Assembly (NCBI RefSeq): GCF_030063135.1
Contig: NZ_JASISO010000019.1
Location: 31,205 to 95,204 of the forward strand
DNA length: 64,000 bases
Direction of reading: 5' to 3'
Source of the DNA: Streptomyces sp. G-G2
Lineage (GTDB): Bacteria; Actinomycetota; Actinomycetes; Streptomycetales; Streptomycetaceae
Part shown: in pieces, positions 7,703-15,224 of the stretch
Numbering within the stretch: the stretch's first letter is position 1
How the letters are laid out: every line of letters starts with the position of its first letter
Program-made: the position numbers and the translations under genes
The notes under the pieces: model-generated
What the model saw: the letters and a program-made list of their open reading frames with translations, nothing else
The model's database searches: none
What the model was told of the DNA's origin: nothing

Positions 7703-8062
7703 ATGTCGAAGCCTGACGAGCTGCTCGTTGACGTTGCCACCATGGTGGAGTCCGGGCAGAGCAATCAGATGTCCCTGACCGTGGTCGCCGGCGGTGCTGT
7801 CATCACCGGCCGGCTCGCTCCCGAAGCCGTGTGGAGGCAGCGGGTGTCGGAGGTCCTGACCGACTCGGCCCGCTTGGTCGAGTTCGCCGCCCTCTTCACC
7901 GCCACGACACGCGTGGAGGAACGGCCCACCCATCTGCACTTCCATGTGGCCCGGATCCTCCAGGGCACGGTGGGGATCCCGGAGACGGGTGGGATGTACC
8001 GCGTCTCGATCGCGGATGTCAGCGCCTGGACGATGGGCGACTTCAGCTACTCCGACCACTGA
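7703..8062 (+). CDS. GvpU-like gas-vesicle accessory protein (tentative)
   Basis: The protein has 119 aa. The pattern SLTVVAGGAVITGRLAPEAV, then THLHFHVARILQ, then MYRVSIADVSAWTMGDFS resembles Bacillus GvpU. GvpU is a small protein encoded with gas-vesicle genes that influences vesicle clustering. The resemblance is in motif order and is my inference. No gas-vesicle structural gene (gvpA) is in this window, so an unrelated role is possible. Translation is probably leaderless from ATG 7703. The gene occupies the place taken by an HATPase gene in the second segment copy and is followed by a strong terminator. Confidence 0.55.
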   Translation: MSKPDELLVDVATMVESGQSNQMSLTVVAGGAVITGRLAPEAVWRQRVSEVLTDSARLVEFAALFTATTRVEERPTHLHFHVARILQGTVGIPETGGMYRVSIADVSAWTMGDFSYSDH

Positions 8063-8095
8063 CGCACCGCCGGAACGCAAACCCCCGGAACGCGG

Positions 8096-8129
8096 GAGGG
8101 CCCGACCGGCGCGTGCCGGTCGGGCCCTC
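8096..8129 (+). terminator. Terminator hairpin (copy 1)
   Basis: A 15-bp GC stem (GAGGGCCCGACCGGC and complement) with a 4-base loop lies between the convergent GvpU-like and CBS genes. It is conserved at 25475-25506. Confidence 0.85.
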
Positions 8130-8166
8130 CTTGCTCAGCGGGACGGTCGTCCCGCGGTGAGGCGGT

Positions 8167-8571
8167 TCAGCGGGCGAGGGCGAGGACGCCCAGGGCGCTG
8201 CCTTGCTCGTCGACGACGGGCAGGGCGGCGAGCTTGCGGTAGCGCATCGCGTGCTCGGCCTCGGCCAACGTGGTCATGGGCGAGGTGAACGGCCCCCGGT
8301 CGCCGAGGACGGCGCGCAGGCGGATCTGGTCCGTGTACGCGGCGCTGTCGCGGATGTCGGTGAGCTGGGCCCGGGTGACCAGCCCGCCGCACACGCCGTA
8401 CTCGTCGCAGACGAGCAGACGATCCGCGCGCGCACTGGCCATGACGGCCAGGGCCACTGCGACCGTCATGTCGTCGCAGACCTGCGGACCGGCCTCCATC
8501 GCGTCGTCCACCGTCCGGTCCACCGGGTTGGCGTTCGCCGAGCGGGGCTGTGCCTGGACCAGCGTCACCAT
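8167..8571 (-). CDS. CBS-domain pair protein (segment copy 1)
   Basis: The protein has 134 aa. ATG 8571 follows AGGAGG at ideal spacing. Two CBS repeats are visible: CDDMTVAVALAVMASARADR with LLVCDEYGVCGGLVTRAQL, and FTSPMTTLAEAEHAMRYRKL with LPVVDEQGSALGVLALAR. CBS pairs bind adenine nucleotides and sense energy state. It starts 43 bases after the DEAD-box helicase stop, so the two probably form an operon downstream of cspA. The homologue at 25910-26314 has the same length. Confidence 0.88.
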   Translation of the reverse strand: MVTLVQAQPRSANANPVDRTVDDAMEAGPQVCDDMTVAVALAVMASARADRLLVCDEYGVCGGLVTRAQLTDIRDSAAYTDQIRLRAVLGDRGPFTSPMTTLAEAEHAMRYRKLAALPVVDEQGSALGVLALAR

Positions 8572-8614
8572 GTGCCTCCTGCAGTGATGGATCAGTCTCC
8601 GGATCACGTGGTTG

Positions 8615-10165
8615 TCAGGCCGCCGCGTCGAAGGCGGACTGCCGCACGCTCACGCGCCGGGCAGCCGCAGCGGGCCTGCGCCGCCCGCGGGACGCGGCAG
8701 TGCGCTTGGGCCGCTCCGAGACCGGTGCGGTGATGGTGACGGGGATGCCGGAGGGGGTCCGGGCGCCGGTGATCCGGTGGAGGGCCTCTTCCCCGGAGCG
8801 GACCTGGGTGGTCTGCGGGACGATCGCGGCGGCCTGCATGAGGCGGGTCATGTCACGCCGCTGGTTGGCGGTGACCAGGGTGACGACGCTGCCGGACTCG
8901 CCCGCGCGGGCGGTGCGGCCGCCGCGGTGGAGGTAGTCCTTGTGATCGGTCGGCGGGTCCACGTTGACGACCAGGTCGAGGCTGTCGACGTGAATGCCGC
9001 GCGCGGCGACGTTGGTGGCGACCAGGACGGTGACGTGCCCGGTCTTGAACTGGGTCAGGGTCCGGGTGCGCTGGGGCTGGGACTTCCCGCCGTGCAGCGC
9101 GGCGGCCCGTACGCCGTTGCTGAGCAGGTGCTCGGTCAGGCGGTCGACGGCGTGCTTGGTGTCGAGGAACATGATCACGCGGCCTTCGCGGGCGGCGATC
9201 TCCGTGGTCGTCCGCTGCTTGTCGGCGCCGTGGACGTGCAGGACGTGGTGTTCCATCGTGGTGACGGCGCCGGCCGAGGGGTCGACGGAGTGGACGACCG
9301 GGTCGGTGAGGTAGCGGCGGACCAGCAGGTCGACGTTGCGGTCCAGGGTGGCGGAGAACAGCATCCGCTGGCCCTCGGGACGTACCTGGTCGAGCAGGGC
9401 GGTGACCTGCGGCATGAAGCCCATGTCGGCCATCTGGTCGGCCTCGTCGAGGACCGTGATCGCGACCTGGTTCAACCGGCAGTCACCACGGTCGATGAGG
9501 TCCTTCAACCGGCCGGGCGTGGCCACGACGACCTCCGCGCCTCCGCGCAGCGCGCCGGCCTGCCTGCCGATCGGCATACCGCCGACGACGGTGGCCAGGC
9601 GCAGCTTGACGGCACGGGCGTAGGGGGTGAGGGCGTCGGTCACCTGCTGGGCCAGCTCGCGGGTGGGGACGAGGACGAGAGCGAGCGGCTGGCGGGGCTC
9701 GGCGCGCTGCCCGGCGGTGCGGGCCAGCATCGCCAGGCCGAACGCCAGGGTCTTGCCGGAGCCGGTGCGGCCGCGGCCGAGCACGTCCCGTCCGGCGAGG
9801 GTGTTGGGCAGCGTCGCGCCCTGGATCGGGAACGGCACCGATACGCCCTGCGTACCGAGAGCGGCCAGCAGCTCGGCCGGCATGGCGAGGTCCGCGAAGG
9901 CTTCGACGGCGGGCAGCGCGGGAGTGATCGTCTTCGGCAGGGCGAACTCGCCCTGGACGCCGCCGGGCCGACGGCCGTAACCGCCCGAGCGGCTCGCGCC
10001 CCCGGAGCGGCCGGCGCCCCCGGAACGGCTCGGGCCCCCGGAACGGCTCGCGGCGGACGAGCCGAAACGGCTTCCCCGCTCCGAGCCGGCGCCCGTGCCG
10101 AAAGCAGGACCGCCGGTGCGGCTGCGGGAGCGGGAGGAACGGTCGTTCTTACGTGTGGGGTTCAT
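8615..10165 (-). CDS. DEAD-box RNA helicase (segment copy 1)
   Basis: The protein has 516 aa. ATG 10165 follows GGAAGG by six bases. The N-terminus carries repeated RSGG/SRSGG motifs, typical of RNA-binding tails. Helicase motifs appear in order: Q motif (VPFPIQGATLPN), Walker A as GRTGSGKT, PTRELAQQV, TPGRL, VLDEADQMADMGF, SATL, ALHGGKSQ, VATNVAARGIHV and HRGGRTARAG. The C-terminus is basic. Such helicases unwind structured mRNA, especially in the cold. A paralogue of equal length lies at 26362-27912; the cores are nearly identical and the tails differ. Transcription order is cspA, helicase, CBS. Confidence 0.95.
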   Translation of the reverse strand: MNPTRKNDRSSRSRSRTGGPAFGTGAGSERGSRFGSSAASRSGGPSRSGGAGRSGGASRSGGYGRRPGGVQGEFALPKTITPALPAVEAFADLAMPAELLAALGTQGVSVPFPIQGATLPNTLAGRDVLGRGRTGSGKTLAFGLAMLARTAGQRAEPRQPLALVLVPTRELAQQVTDALTPYARAVKLRLATVVGGMPIGRQAGALRGGAEVVVATPGRLKDLIDRGDCRLNQVAITVLDEADQMADMGFMPQVTALLDQVRPEGQRMLFSATLDRNVDLLVRRYLTDPVVHSVDPSAGAVTTMEHHVLHVHGADKQRTTTEIAAREGRVIMFLDTKHAVDRLTEHLLSNGVRAAALHGGKSQPQRTRTLTQFKTGHVTVLVATNVAARGIHVDSLDLVVNVDPPTDHKDYLHRGGRTARAGESGSVVTLVTANQRRDMTRLMQAAAIVPQTTQVRSGEEALHRITGARTPSGIPVTITAPVSERPKRTAASRGRRRPAAAARRVSVRQSAFDAAA

Positions 10166-10173
10166 GTGGAACC

Positions 10174-10200
10174 TTCCTTGATATGGCACGTATCAAGGAA
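10174..10200 (-). promoter_or_regulatory. Leader hairpin covering the helicase ribosome site (copy 1)
   Basis: In the mRNA, UUCCUUGAUA pairs with UAUCAAGGAA (10 bp, 7-base loop). The 3' arm includes AAGGAA of the AAGGAAGG ribosome site, six bases before the AUG. The paralogue has an 11-bp version. Temperature- or ligand-dependent opening is inferred. Confidence 0.6.
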
Positions 10201-10408
10201 TTCCCGCAGCGGAAAAGCGGCGCAAGGAATCGCAAGAACGAGCCGAATGTGAAAGCGGATGGCCCACAGGAAATCTGCGTGGGCGCAGGCGCTGGAATGA
10301 GGTGGCGTCCTCAGGACGCAAGAGCCGAATGGATCGGCTCGGGTGCGGATCCTGGTGGCCGCATCCCTTGAAGCTTCTTCCCGCGGGTGAAAACACCGCG
10401 GACAACGC
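10201..10408. other. Helicase leader region (copy 1)
   Basis: This non-coding stretch lies between the cspA terminator and the helicase. It is homologous to about 27948-28172 in the second copy. It probably holds the helicase promoter and 5' leader. No ORF was recognised. Confidence 0.45.
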
Positions 10409-10410
10409 GT

Positions 10411-10452
10411 GCAGCTGGGGCCCGCACCCCGAGGGGTGCGGGCCCCAGCTGC
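10411..10452 (-). terminator. Terminator hairpin after cspA (copy 1)
   Basis: A 20-bp perfect inverted repeat (arm GCAGCTGGGGCCCGCACCCC) lies 17 bases after the cspA stop. It is conserved at 28174-28215 with one change. Confidence 0.88.
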
Positions 10453-10468
10453 ACCCTGTGCGTCAGCG

Positions 10469-10672
10469 TCAGGCGGGAACGATGTTCTCGGCCGTCGGGC
10501 CCTTCTGGCCCTGCGCGATGTCGAAGGTGACCTTCTGGCCTTCGAGCAGCTCGCGGAAGCCCTGGGCGGCGATGTTCGAGAAGTGGGCGAAGACGTCGTC
10601 ACCGCCACCGTCCTGCTCGATGAAGCCGAAACCCTTTGCCGCGTTGAACCACTTCACGGTGCCAGCAGCCAT
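10469..10672 (-). CDS. Cold-shock protein CspA family (segment copy 1)
   Basis: The protein is 67 aa, the standard length of a single cold-shock domain. ATG 10672 follows AAAGGAG. It begins MAAGTVKWFNAAKGFGFIEQ, containing the RNP1 motif KGFGFI; RNP2 is VFAHF. The domain binds single-stranded RNA/DNA and melts RNA structure. The paralogue at 28233-28436 differs at only a few residues (NAEKG, ADVFAHYSN, ELNEG). A long conserved leader precedes it, as is typical for cold-shock genes. A DEAD-box helicase follows after a terminator. Confidence 0.96.
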   Translation of the reverse strand: MAAGTVKWFNAAKGFGFIEQDGGGDDVFAHFSNIAAQGFRELLEGQKVTFDIAQGQKGPTAENIVPA

Positions 10673-10982
10673 GTCAGATCTCCTTTGGGGCAGTACACCA
10701 GCGTCCGCACTATGCGGACACCGTGTCGCCGCGATGATGCCCCGCCCGGATAATGACCCGGAAATATAAAGCGCTCCCAGAGCGGCGTGGAGGCCGATCG
10801 GAAGCGCTCGAAGTTTTTGGGTACCAAAACTGCAACCGAGATCGACAGTAGCACGCCGCAGTGGCGCGGGTGTGTTAAATATTATCCCCCTGGGCGTTGC
10901 GGTAAATACTCTCCCCGCAGGGTCCGTTAAACTCTCAGGCCGCCGGGACAGATATTTATCCACCCCGAGCGCAGCGTTGCGA
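10673..10982 (-). promoter_or_regulatory. Long conserved leader and promoter of cspA (copy 1)
   Basis: A -10-like TACTGT (reverse strand, 10845-10850) would give a leader of about 165 bases. The block around GTTGCAGTTTTGGTACCC is identical in both copies (see 28437-28741). Homology between the copies stops near 10982 (CACCCCGAGCGCAGCG), which marks the right edge of the duplicated segment. The promoter call is inferred. Confidence 0.6.
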
Positions 10983-11127
10983 AATTAAGGTCGGCGCCCG
11001 GTCAGCGGCGTCGAGCAGATCCGAGGGGTACCGTGAAACGACGGCGGCGTCGCGCCGGACAAGGGCCGCACCCGCATCGGTGGGGCCCGGGGGAGACCTG
11101 CGGCCGCACTCCCGAGACGGGCGGACC

Positions 11128-11652
11128 ATGATGACCGACTCCGACACCCCCCGCCCCGCCCCGCTGCTTCTTCCGGACGCGATCCACCAGGCGGTGAGAC
11201 CGGGTACGGCCGTGCTGCGGCTGGAGACCACGCAGTCCCGGACAGGGCTGCTCGACGGGGCGTGGTGGCCGCGCTCCAAAGACATCGCGGCCGAACTGCC
11301 CGCCCTGATCCGGGTCCTGGTCGAGTACCTCGGCCCCATCACGCGCGTCGGCCTCGACACCGAGGCCTGGAACGTGCTGCCGACCCGTCTGCTCATCGAC
11401 GACCGCGTCGTGCACCTCGACTCCGACCCGGTGGGCGACGACACCGTTCTCCTCACCCGTGGCGACAACGACCACTTCGCCCTGCTGGTGGTACCGCCGG
11501 ACACCACGCTCGATGCCGCCCGGACCGCGATGGCCCAGGCGGTCCGCGCCGACAACATCACCCAGGCCGCACAGATCCTCCTGGCCCCCGTGGGTGATCC
11601 CGGAACGGCCGAGCCGACAGCGGCACGGCGGCGGAGTCGCCGGCTCCGCTGA
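11128..11652 (+). CDS. DUF5994-like small protein
   Basis: The protein has 174 aa. ATG 11128 (or 11131) follows GGGCGG. The core TAVLRLETTQSRTGLLDGAW, WWPRSKDIAAELPALI and VGLDTEAWNVLPTRLLIDDR matches the Streptomyces DUF5994 pattern as I recall it. There is no signal peptide or membrane helix and no known catalytic motif; the function is unknown. The C-terminus is Arg-rich. It lies just right of the duplicated segment and converges on the XRE regulator gene. Confidence 0.72.
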   Translation: MMTDSDTPRPAPLLLPDAIHQAVRPGTAVLRLETTQSRTGLLDGAWWPRSKDIAAELPALIRVLVEYLGPITRVGLDTEAWNVLPTRLLIDDRVVHLDSDPVGDDTVLLTRGDNDHFALLVVPPDTTLDAARTAMAQAVRADNITQAAQILLAPVGDPGTAEPTAARRRSRRLR

Positions 11653-11665
11653 CCCCGCATCCCAA

Positions 11666-11697
11666 CGGCCCCGGCACGTGGACACGCTCCGGGGCCG
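11666..11697 (+). terminator. Bidirectional terminator
   Basis: The 9-bp stem CGGCCCCGG/CCGGGGCCG with a 14-base loop lies between convergent genes. Confidence 0.65.
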
Positions 11698-11735
11698 CCC
11701 TTGCGGGTCGCACGCGCGGGAGTGGCCTGACCCGG

Positions 11736-12707
11736 CTACCAGACCGGTCCGCAGGCGTCCTTCCGGCCTGTCCGTCGCCCGGGTTCCAGGGAAATCACCT
11801 CGACGCATCGCGCCGGATCCGGGGCGTGGGCGCCAGGTCGTAAACCGGTGCTCGGGTACTGCTGGAGGATCTCGATGAGGAAATCCCGGGTGTTCTCAGG
11901 ACTCAGCGCCTGCGCCTGAAGGCGCGCGTACATGTCGCCGTAGGTCTGTACATCGGAACGTTTCTCCACATACAGGTCGCTGCTGAAATTCTCCAGATAC
12001 ACCACGTCGGCCTCGGAGGCGCCGGCGAACTCCAGCATCGAGAACTGCCCGGAGATTCCCGGATGTGCTCCCGCGGAATGAGGGAGCAGTTGCACGGTGA
12101 TGTCAGGGTGCGTGCTCATCCGCGTCAGATGCTCCAGCTGCGCGCGCATGACCCCGCGGCTGTCGACGGTGCGCCACAGCACCGACTCGTCGAGCACGGC
12201 CCACAAGCGCAGCGGGCGGTCCGAGGTGTCCGCGACCCGGTCCTGACGGCGCAGGCGTACCTGCAGGCGTGCGGCCGCCTGTTCGGCGGTGGGGATCGGG
12301 AGGGATGCCGCGATGAGCGCCCGGGCGTAGGCGGGGGTCTGCAGCAAGCCGGGGATCACGAGCGGGTCGTAGGAGCGGATCGAGGTGGCTTCGCCCTCCA
12401 GGCCGATGTAGGCGCCGTGGGGGATGTCGCCGTAGGCGTTCCACCAGCCCTCCTGGCGGGACTCCCTGGCCATCTCCATCAGCGAGTCGACGGTCTGCCG
12501 GTCCTCGATTTCGTAGAGCGCGCACAGGTCACGGACATCGCGTGGGCTGATGCGGCGGCGACCGTTCTCCAGCAGGCTGATCTTGGGCTGGGAAACCAGC
12601 AGATGCGCGGCCGCCTGTTGCATCTTCACCCCTCTGGCTTCGCGGAGGCGGCGCAGCTCCGCTCCGAGCCGACGTCTTCTGATGGTGGGATGGACGTACG
12701 CCGTCAC
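11736..12707 (-). CDS. XRE-family helix-turn-helix regulator with DUF5753 domain (first of two)
   Basis: The protein has 323 aa. GTG 12707 follows GGAGG by nine bases. Residues 10-70 form an XRE helix-turn-helix (LGAELRRLREARGVKMQQAA, then QPKISLLENGRRRI). Residues about 95-280 match DUF5753 (WWNAYGDIPHGAYIGLEGEA, then PLVIPGLLQTPAYARALI, then HPDITVQLLPHSAGAHPGI). These regulators usually neighbour a DUF397 protein and act in development or as antitoxin-like controls; no DUF397 gene is present here. It is divergent from the DUF3494 gene. A paralogue lies at 22216-23118. Confidence 0.9.
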   Translation of the reverse strand: MTAYVHPTIRRRRLGAELRRLREARGVKMQQAAAHLLVSQPKISLLENGRRRISPRDVRDLCALYEIEDRQTVDSLMEMARESRQEGWWNAYGDIPHGAYIGLEGEATSIRSYDPLVIPGLLQTPAYARALIAASLPIPTAEQAAARLQVRLRRQDRVADTSDRPLRLWAVLDESVLWRTVDSRGVMRAQLEHLTRMSTHPDITVQLLPHSAGAHPGISGQFSMLEFAGASEADVVYLENFSSDLYVEKRSDVQTYGDMYARLQAQALSPENTRDFLIEILQQYPSTGLRPGAHAPDPARCVEVISLEPGRRTGRKDACGPVW

Positions 12708-13113
12708 GGAACTGCTACCTCCACTCGAGGGTTGCCCTGGTCAGCAGATTGTCGCGGTCCAAGGCGGATCGATCCCCTATCCGGCCCCGTTTCGGGAGCC
12801 CATTCGCGTCACGCTTCCACAGGACGGAGGCGCCTGCCGCCCCATGTCCCCCTTGCTGTTTCGCCTCCTCCTGACTGTCGTGCCATGGAGGAATTGACGC
12901 GGCGGATCGCGGTCGCCGCATTGTTGACGAGTTCTGCCGGATGCATTTATTCGGTCTTAATATTTTTGCCGACCCGCATGGCCGAATGTGCGAAATCACC
13001 CGAATGAATCGACATCCCGTTGTCCATTGCTGCGTAATATGCCAGCGAAAGAGACGGGGATTCCGCGCGCCGGGAGATTCCCCATACGCCACCACTCAGG
13101 AGTTGGCCCCTCG
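12708..13113. other. Divergent intergenic region, locally AT-rich
   Basis: This 406-base spacer lies between the XRE regulator and DUF3494 genes. The stretch at about 12940-13050 is unusually AT-rich (GGTCTTAATATTTTTGCC) and probably holds promoters or regulator sites. No gene was recognised. Confidence 0.5.
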
Positions 13114-14307
13114 ATGACGCCGAACAACTATTACGTGCCTCAATGGCGCAGAACACCGGCCTTGATCGCGTCGGTGCTCGCGGCTGCGGTCGCCGCTGCG
13201 GTGGTCGCGGTGACGCCGACGACCGCACATGCCATTGGCACGCCCGTACCGCTCGGTACCGCGGCCTCCTTCGCGATCCTGGCCGGGTCGACGATCACCA
13301 ACACCGGCCCCTCGGTGGTCACCGGAGACATCGGTGTGCATCCCGGGTCGGCCATCACCGGGTTCCGCCCGCCGGCCTCGGAACCGGGGACGGTCAACGG
13401 GGTCCAGCACCGCGCGGACGTCGTGGCCCAGGGGGCCAAGGACGACCTCGTCGCGGCGTACGACCAGGCTGCCGGTCAAGTCGTGGACGGTGCCCTCTCG
13501 GCGGGAATCGCCAACATCACGCTGTCTCCGGGCGTCCACCACGCCGCGATCGGTCTCGGACTCACCGGAGACCTCACCCTGGACGCCGCGGGTGACCCCA
13601 ACGCGGTGTGGGTGTTCCAGGTCCCCGAGTCCCTGACGACGGCCTCCGCCAGCCGCGTGCTTCTCACCAACGGCGCTTCGCCGTGCAATGTGTACTGGCA
13701 GATCGGAGCGTCGGCCACCCTCGGCAGCGGCTCCAAGTTCGTGGGCACGATCATGGCTCTGACCTCGATCACCGTCAATGATTCAGTGACCATCGACGGC
13801 CGGACGCTGGCCCGTAACGGCCAGGTGTCACTGATCAACGACGTGATCAACCGGGGGAACTGCGCCACCGGCACGTCCGGTGGGACGACGGGCGGTCTGG
13901 TCACGGGTGGTGCGGTCGCAGGCACGACCACGGGCGGCACCGGGACGGGTGGCACCACGACCGGTGGCACCGGCACCGGTGGTACCGCGGGCGGCCTGCT
14001 CGGCGGGGTGACGACCGGTGGTACCTCGGGCGGCCTGCTGGGTGGTGTCCTGACGGGTGGCGTCACCGGCGGCCTTCCCGGTGGTCTCATCGCGGGCACC
14101 ACGGGCAGCACCACCGGTGGTGCCAACGGCGGCGCGACCGGCGGAATCCCCGGCTACCCCAAGCCCCCGAAGCCTCCGCACGACCACGAGAAGCCTCCGC
14201 GCGACCACGACCACGACCACGACCATGACCACGAGAAGCCTCCGCACGACCAGGACCACGAGGGCGGTGGCGGCGGGTACGGCCAGGCCGACGAGAAGGC
14301 GGCGTAG
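13114..14307 (+). CDS. Secreted DUF3494 (ice-binding-like) protein with Gly/Thr-rich stalk
   Basis: The protein has 397 aa. ATG 13114 follows AGGAG. A signal peptide ends near TTAHA (about residue 41). Residues about 43-250 are a DUF3494 beta-helix (PLGTAASFAILAGSTITNTG, then VVTGDIGVHPGSAITGF, then SKFVGTIMALTSITVN). In polar microbes this fold binds ice; elsewhere it is used as an adhesin. A stalk of TTGGTGTGG-like repeats follows, then a His/Asp/Lys/Pro-rich tail (KPPHDHEKPP) that could bind metal. There is no sortase motif. A second DUF3494 gene with a collagen-like stalk lies at 20468. Confidence 0.88.
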   Translation: MTPNNYYVPQWRRTPALIASVLAAAVAAAVVAVTPTTAHAIGTPVPLGTAASFAILAGSTITNTGPSVVTGDIGVHPGSAITGFRPPASEPGTVNGVQHRADVVAQGAKDDLVAAYDQAAGQVVDGALSAGIANITLSPGVHHAAIGLGLTGDLTLDAAGDPNAVWVFQVPESLTTASASRVLLTNGASPCNVYWQIGASATLGSGSKFVGTIMALTSITVNDSVTIDGRTLARNGQVSLINDVINRGNCATGTSGGTTGGLVTGGAVAGTTTGGTGTGGTTTGGTGTGGTAGGLLGGVTTGGTSGGLLGGVLTGGVTGGLPGGLIAGTTGSTTGGANGGATGGIPGYPKPPKPPHDHEKPPRDHDHDHDHDHEKPPHDQDHEGGGGGYGQADEKAA

Positions 14308-14383
14308 CCGGCGACGCGACATGAGGGCGCCGCTGCCGTGCGGCGCTCGCTGAAAGCGGCAGCCGAGCCGCGACAGGTGGAGG

Positions 14384-14426
14384 GATGCCGGGCGGCGGAG
14401 TGGCAGTCGAGCCGCCGCCCGGCATC
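14384..14426 (+). terminator. Terminator after the first DUF3494 gene
   Basis: The 15-bp stem GATGCCGGGCGGCGG with its complement and a 13-base loop ends the DUF3494 transcript. It makes the in-frame ATG at 14385 an unlikely start for the next gene. Confidence 0.75.
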
Positions 14427-14447
14427 GGTGAGAGCCCGGGAGATCAG

Positions 14448-15224
14448 GTGAGTGCAGTCGGTACGGAAGGGCCGCCGGGTGGGACCGCCCTGGGCGCGGC
14501 CGAGTCCGCGGATGTGAGGGAACCGGACCAGCGTGGCGCCTCGGGGGCGCCGCGGTGCCGGGGTGGGGAACCCGCCGAGGGGCCGGGCGGTTCAGAGCGG
14601 CCGGCCGTCCTTGTGAAGGCAGGACTCTCGGTTGTCGTGGCCCTGTGCGTGGCGACGGCCCTGATCCACGTCCTCCTCGTCTTTCTTCATGTGGCGCCCC
14701 CGAACGCCGTCTCGCAGCAGTACAGCCGGCAGGTGAACGCATGGGTCTTCCCGCTGTTCGAGCAGAACTGGCGCCTCTTCGCACCCGATCCGGAGTCCGT
14801 CAACCGGCAGATCTCGGCGAGGGCGATGCGGACCGCCCCGGACGGCACCGCGCAGGTGAGTGACTGGTTCGATCTGTCCGGCGCGGACGGCTCCGCGGTC
14901 GAGCACAATCCGTTCCCCAGCCACACCTCGCAGAACATGCTGCGGCGGGCGTGGAGTTCGTACCTCGAGACGCACGGCGGCGACGACCAGGCGCGTACGG
15001 AACGGGCTCTGATGATGGAGACGTACCTGCGCAACATCGCGGCGGATCGCGTCGCCGCCCACCGCGGTGGCGCCTTCGACTCCATCCAGTTGCGGGTCGT
15101 CACCGTGCCCATCGGCCCGCCGGTCCCGGCGGGCACCCCCGGCCGGGCCGCGGCCGTCGCCGCGCCCCGGCCCGCCGACACCCGATATCTGCCCTGGTGG
15201 AAGGTGGCCTCGCATGGGCACTGA
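14448..15224 (+). CDS. DUF5819 family membrane-anchored protein
   Basis: The protein has 258 aa. GTG 14448 is preceded by GGGAG at good spacing, while an earlier ATG at 14385 lies inside a terminator hairpin. One hydrophobic segment (LSVVVALCVATALIHVLLVF) is followed by the family signature AWVFPLFEQNWRLFAPDPES and SARAMRTAPDG. The function is unknown. Its last 11 bases overlap the HTTM gene, so the two are probably translationally coupled and act together. Confidence 0.8.
   Translation: MSAVGTEGPPGGTALGAAESADVREPDQRGASGAPRCRGGEPAEGPGGSERPAVLVKAGLSVVVALCVATALIHVLLVFLHVAPPNAVSQQYSRQVNAWVFPLFEQNWRLFAPDPESVNRQISARAMRTAPDGTAQVSDWFDLSGADGSAVEHNPFPSHTSQNMLRRAWSSYLETHGGDDQARTERALMMETYLRNIAADRVAAHRGGAFDSIQLRVVTVPIGPPVPAGTPGRAAAVAAPRPADTRYLPWWKVASHGH

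Noticed and set aside
10654..10854. Conserved frame reading VLLSISVAVLVPKNF in the cspA leader
   Set aside because: It overlaps the predicted promoter -10 region and runs into the cspA start in a way better explained by leader conservation.
14385..14447. ATG 14385 as start of the DUF5819 gene
   Set aside because: It lies inside a terminator hairpin with an abutting ribosome site; GTG 14448 has proper spacing.
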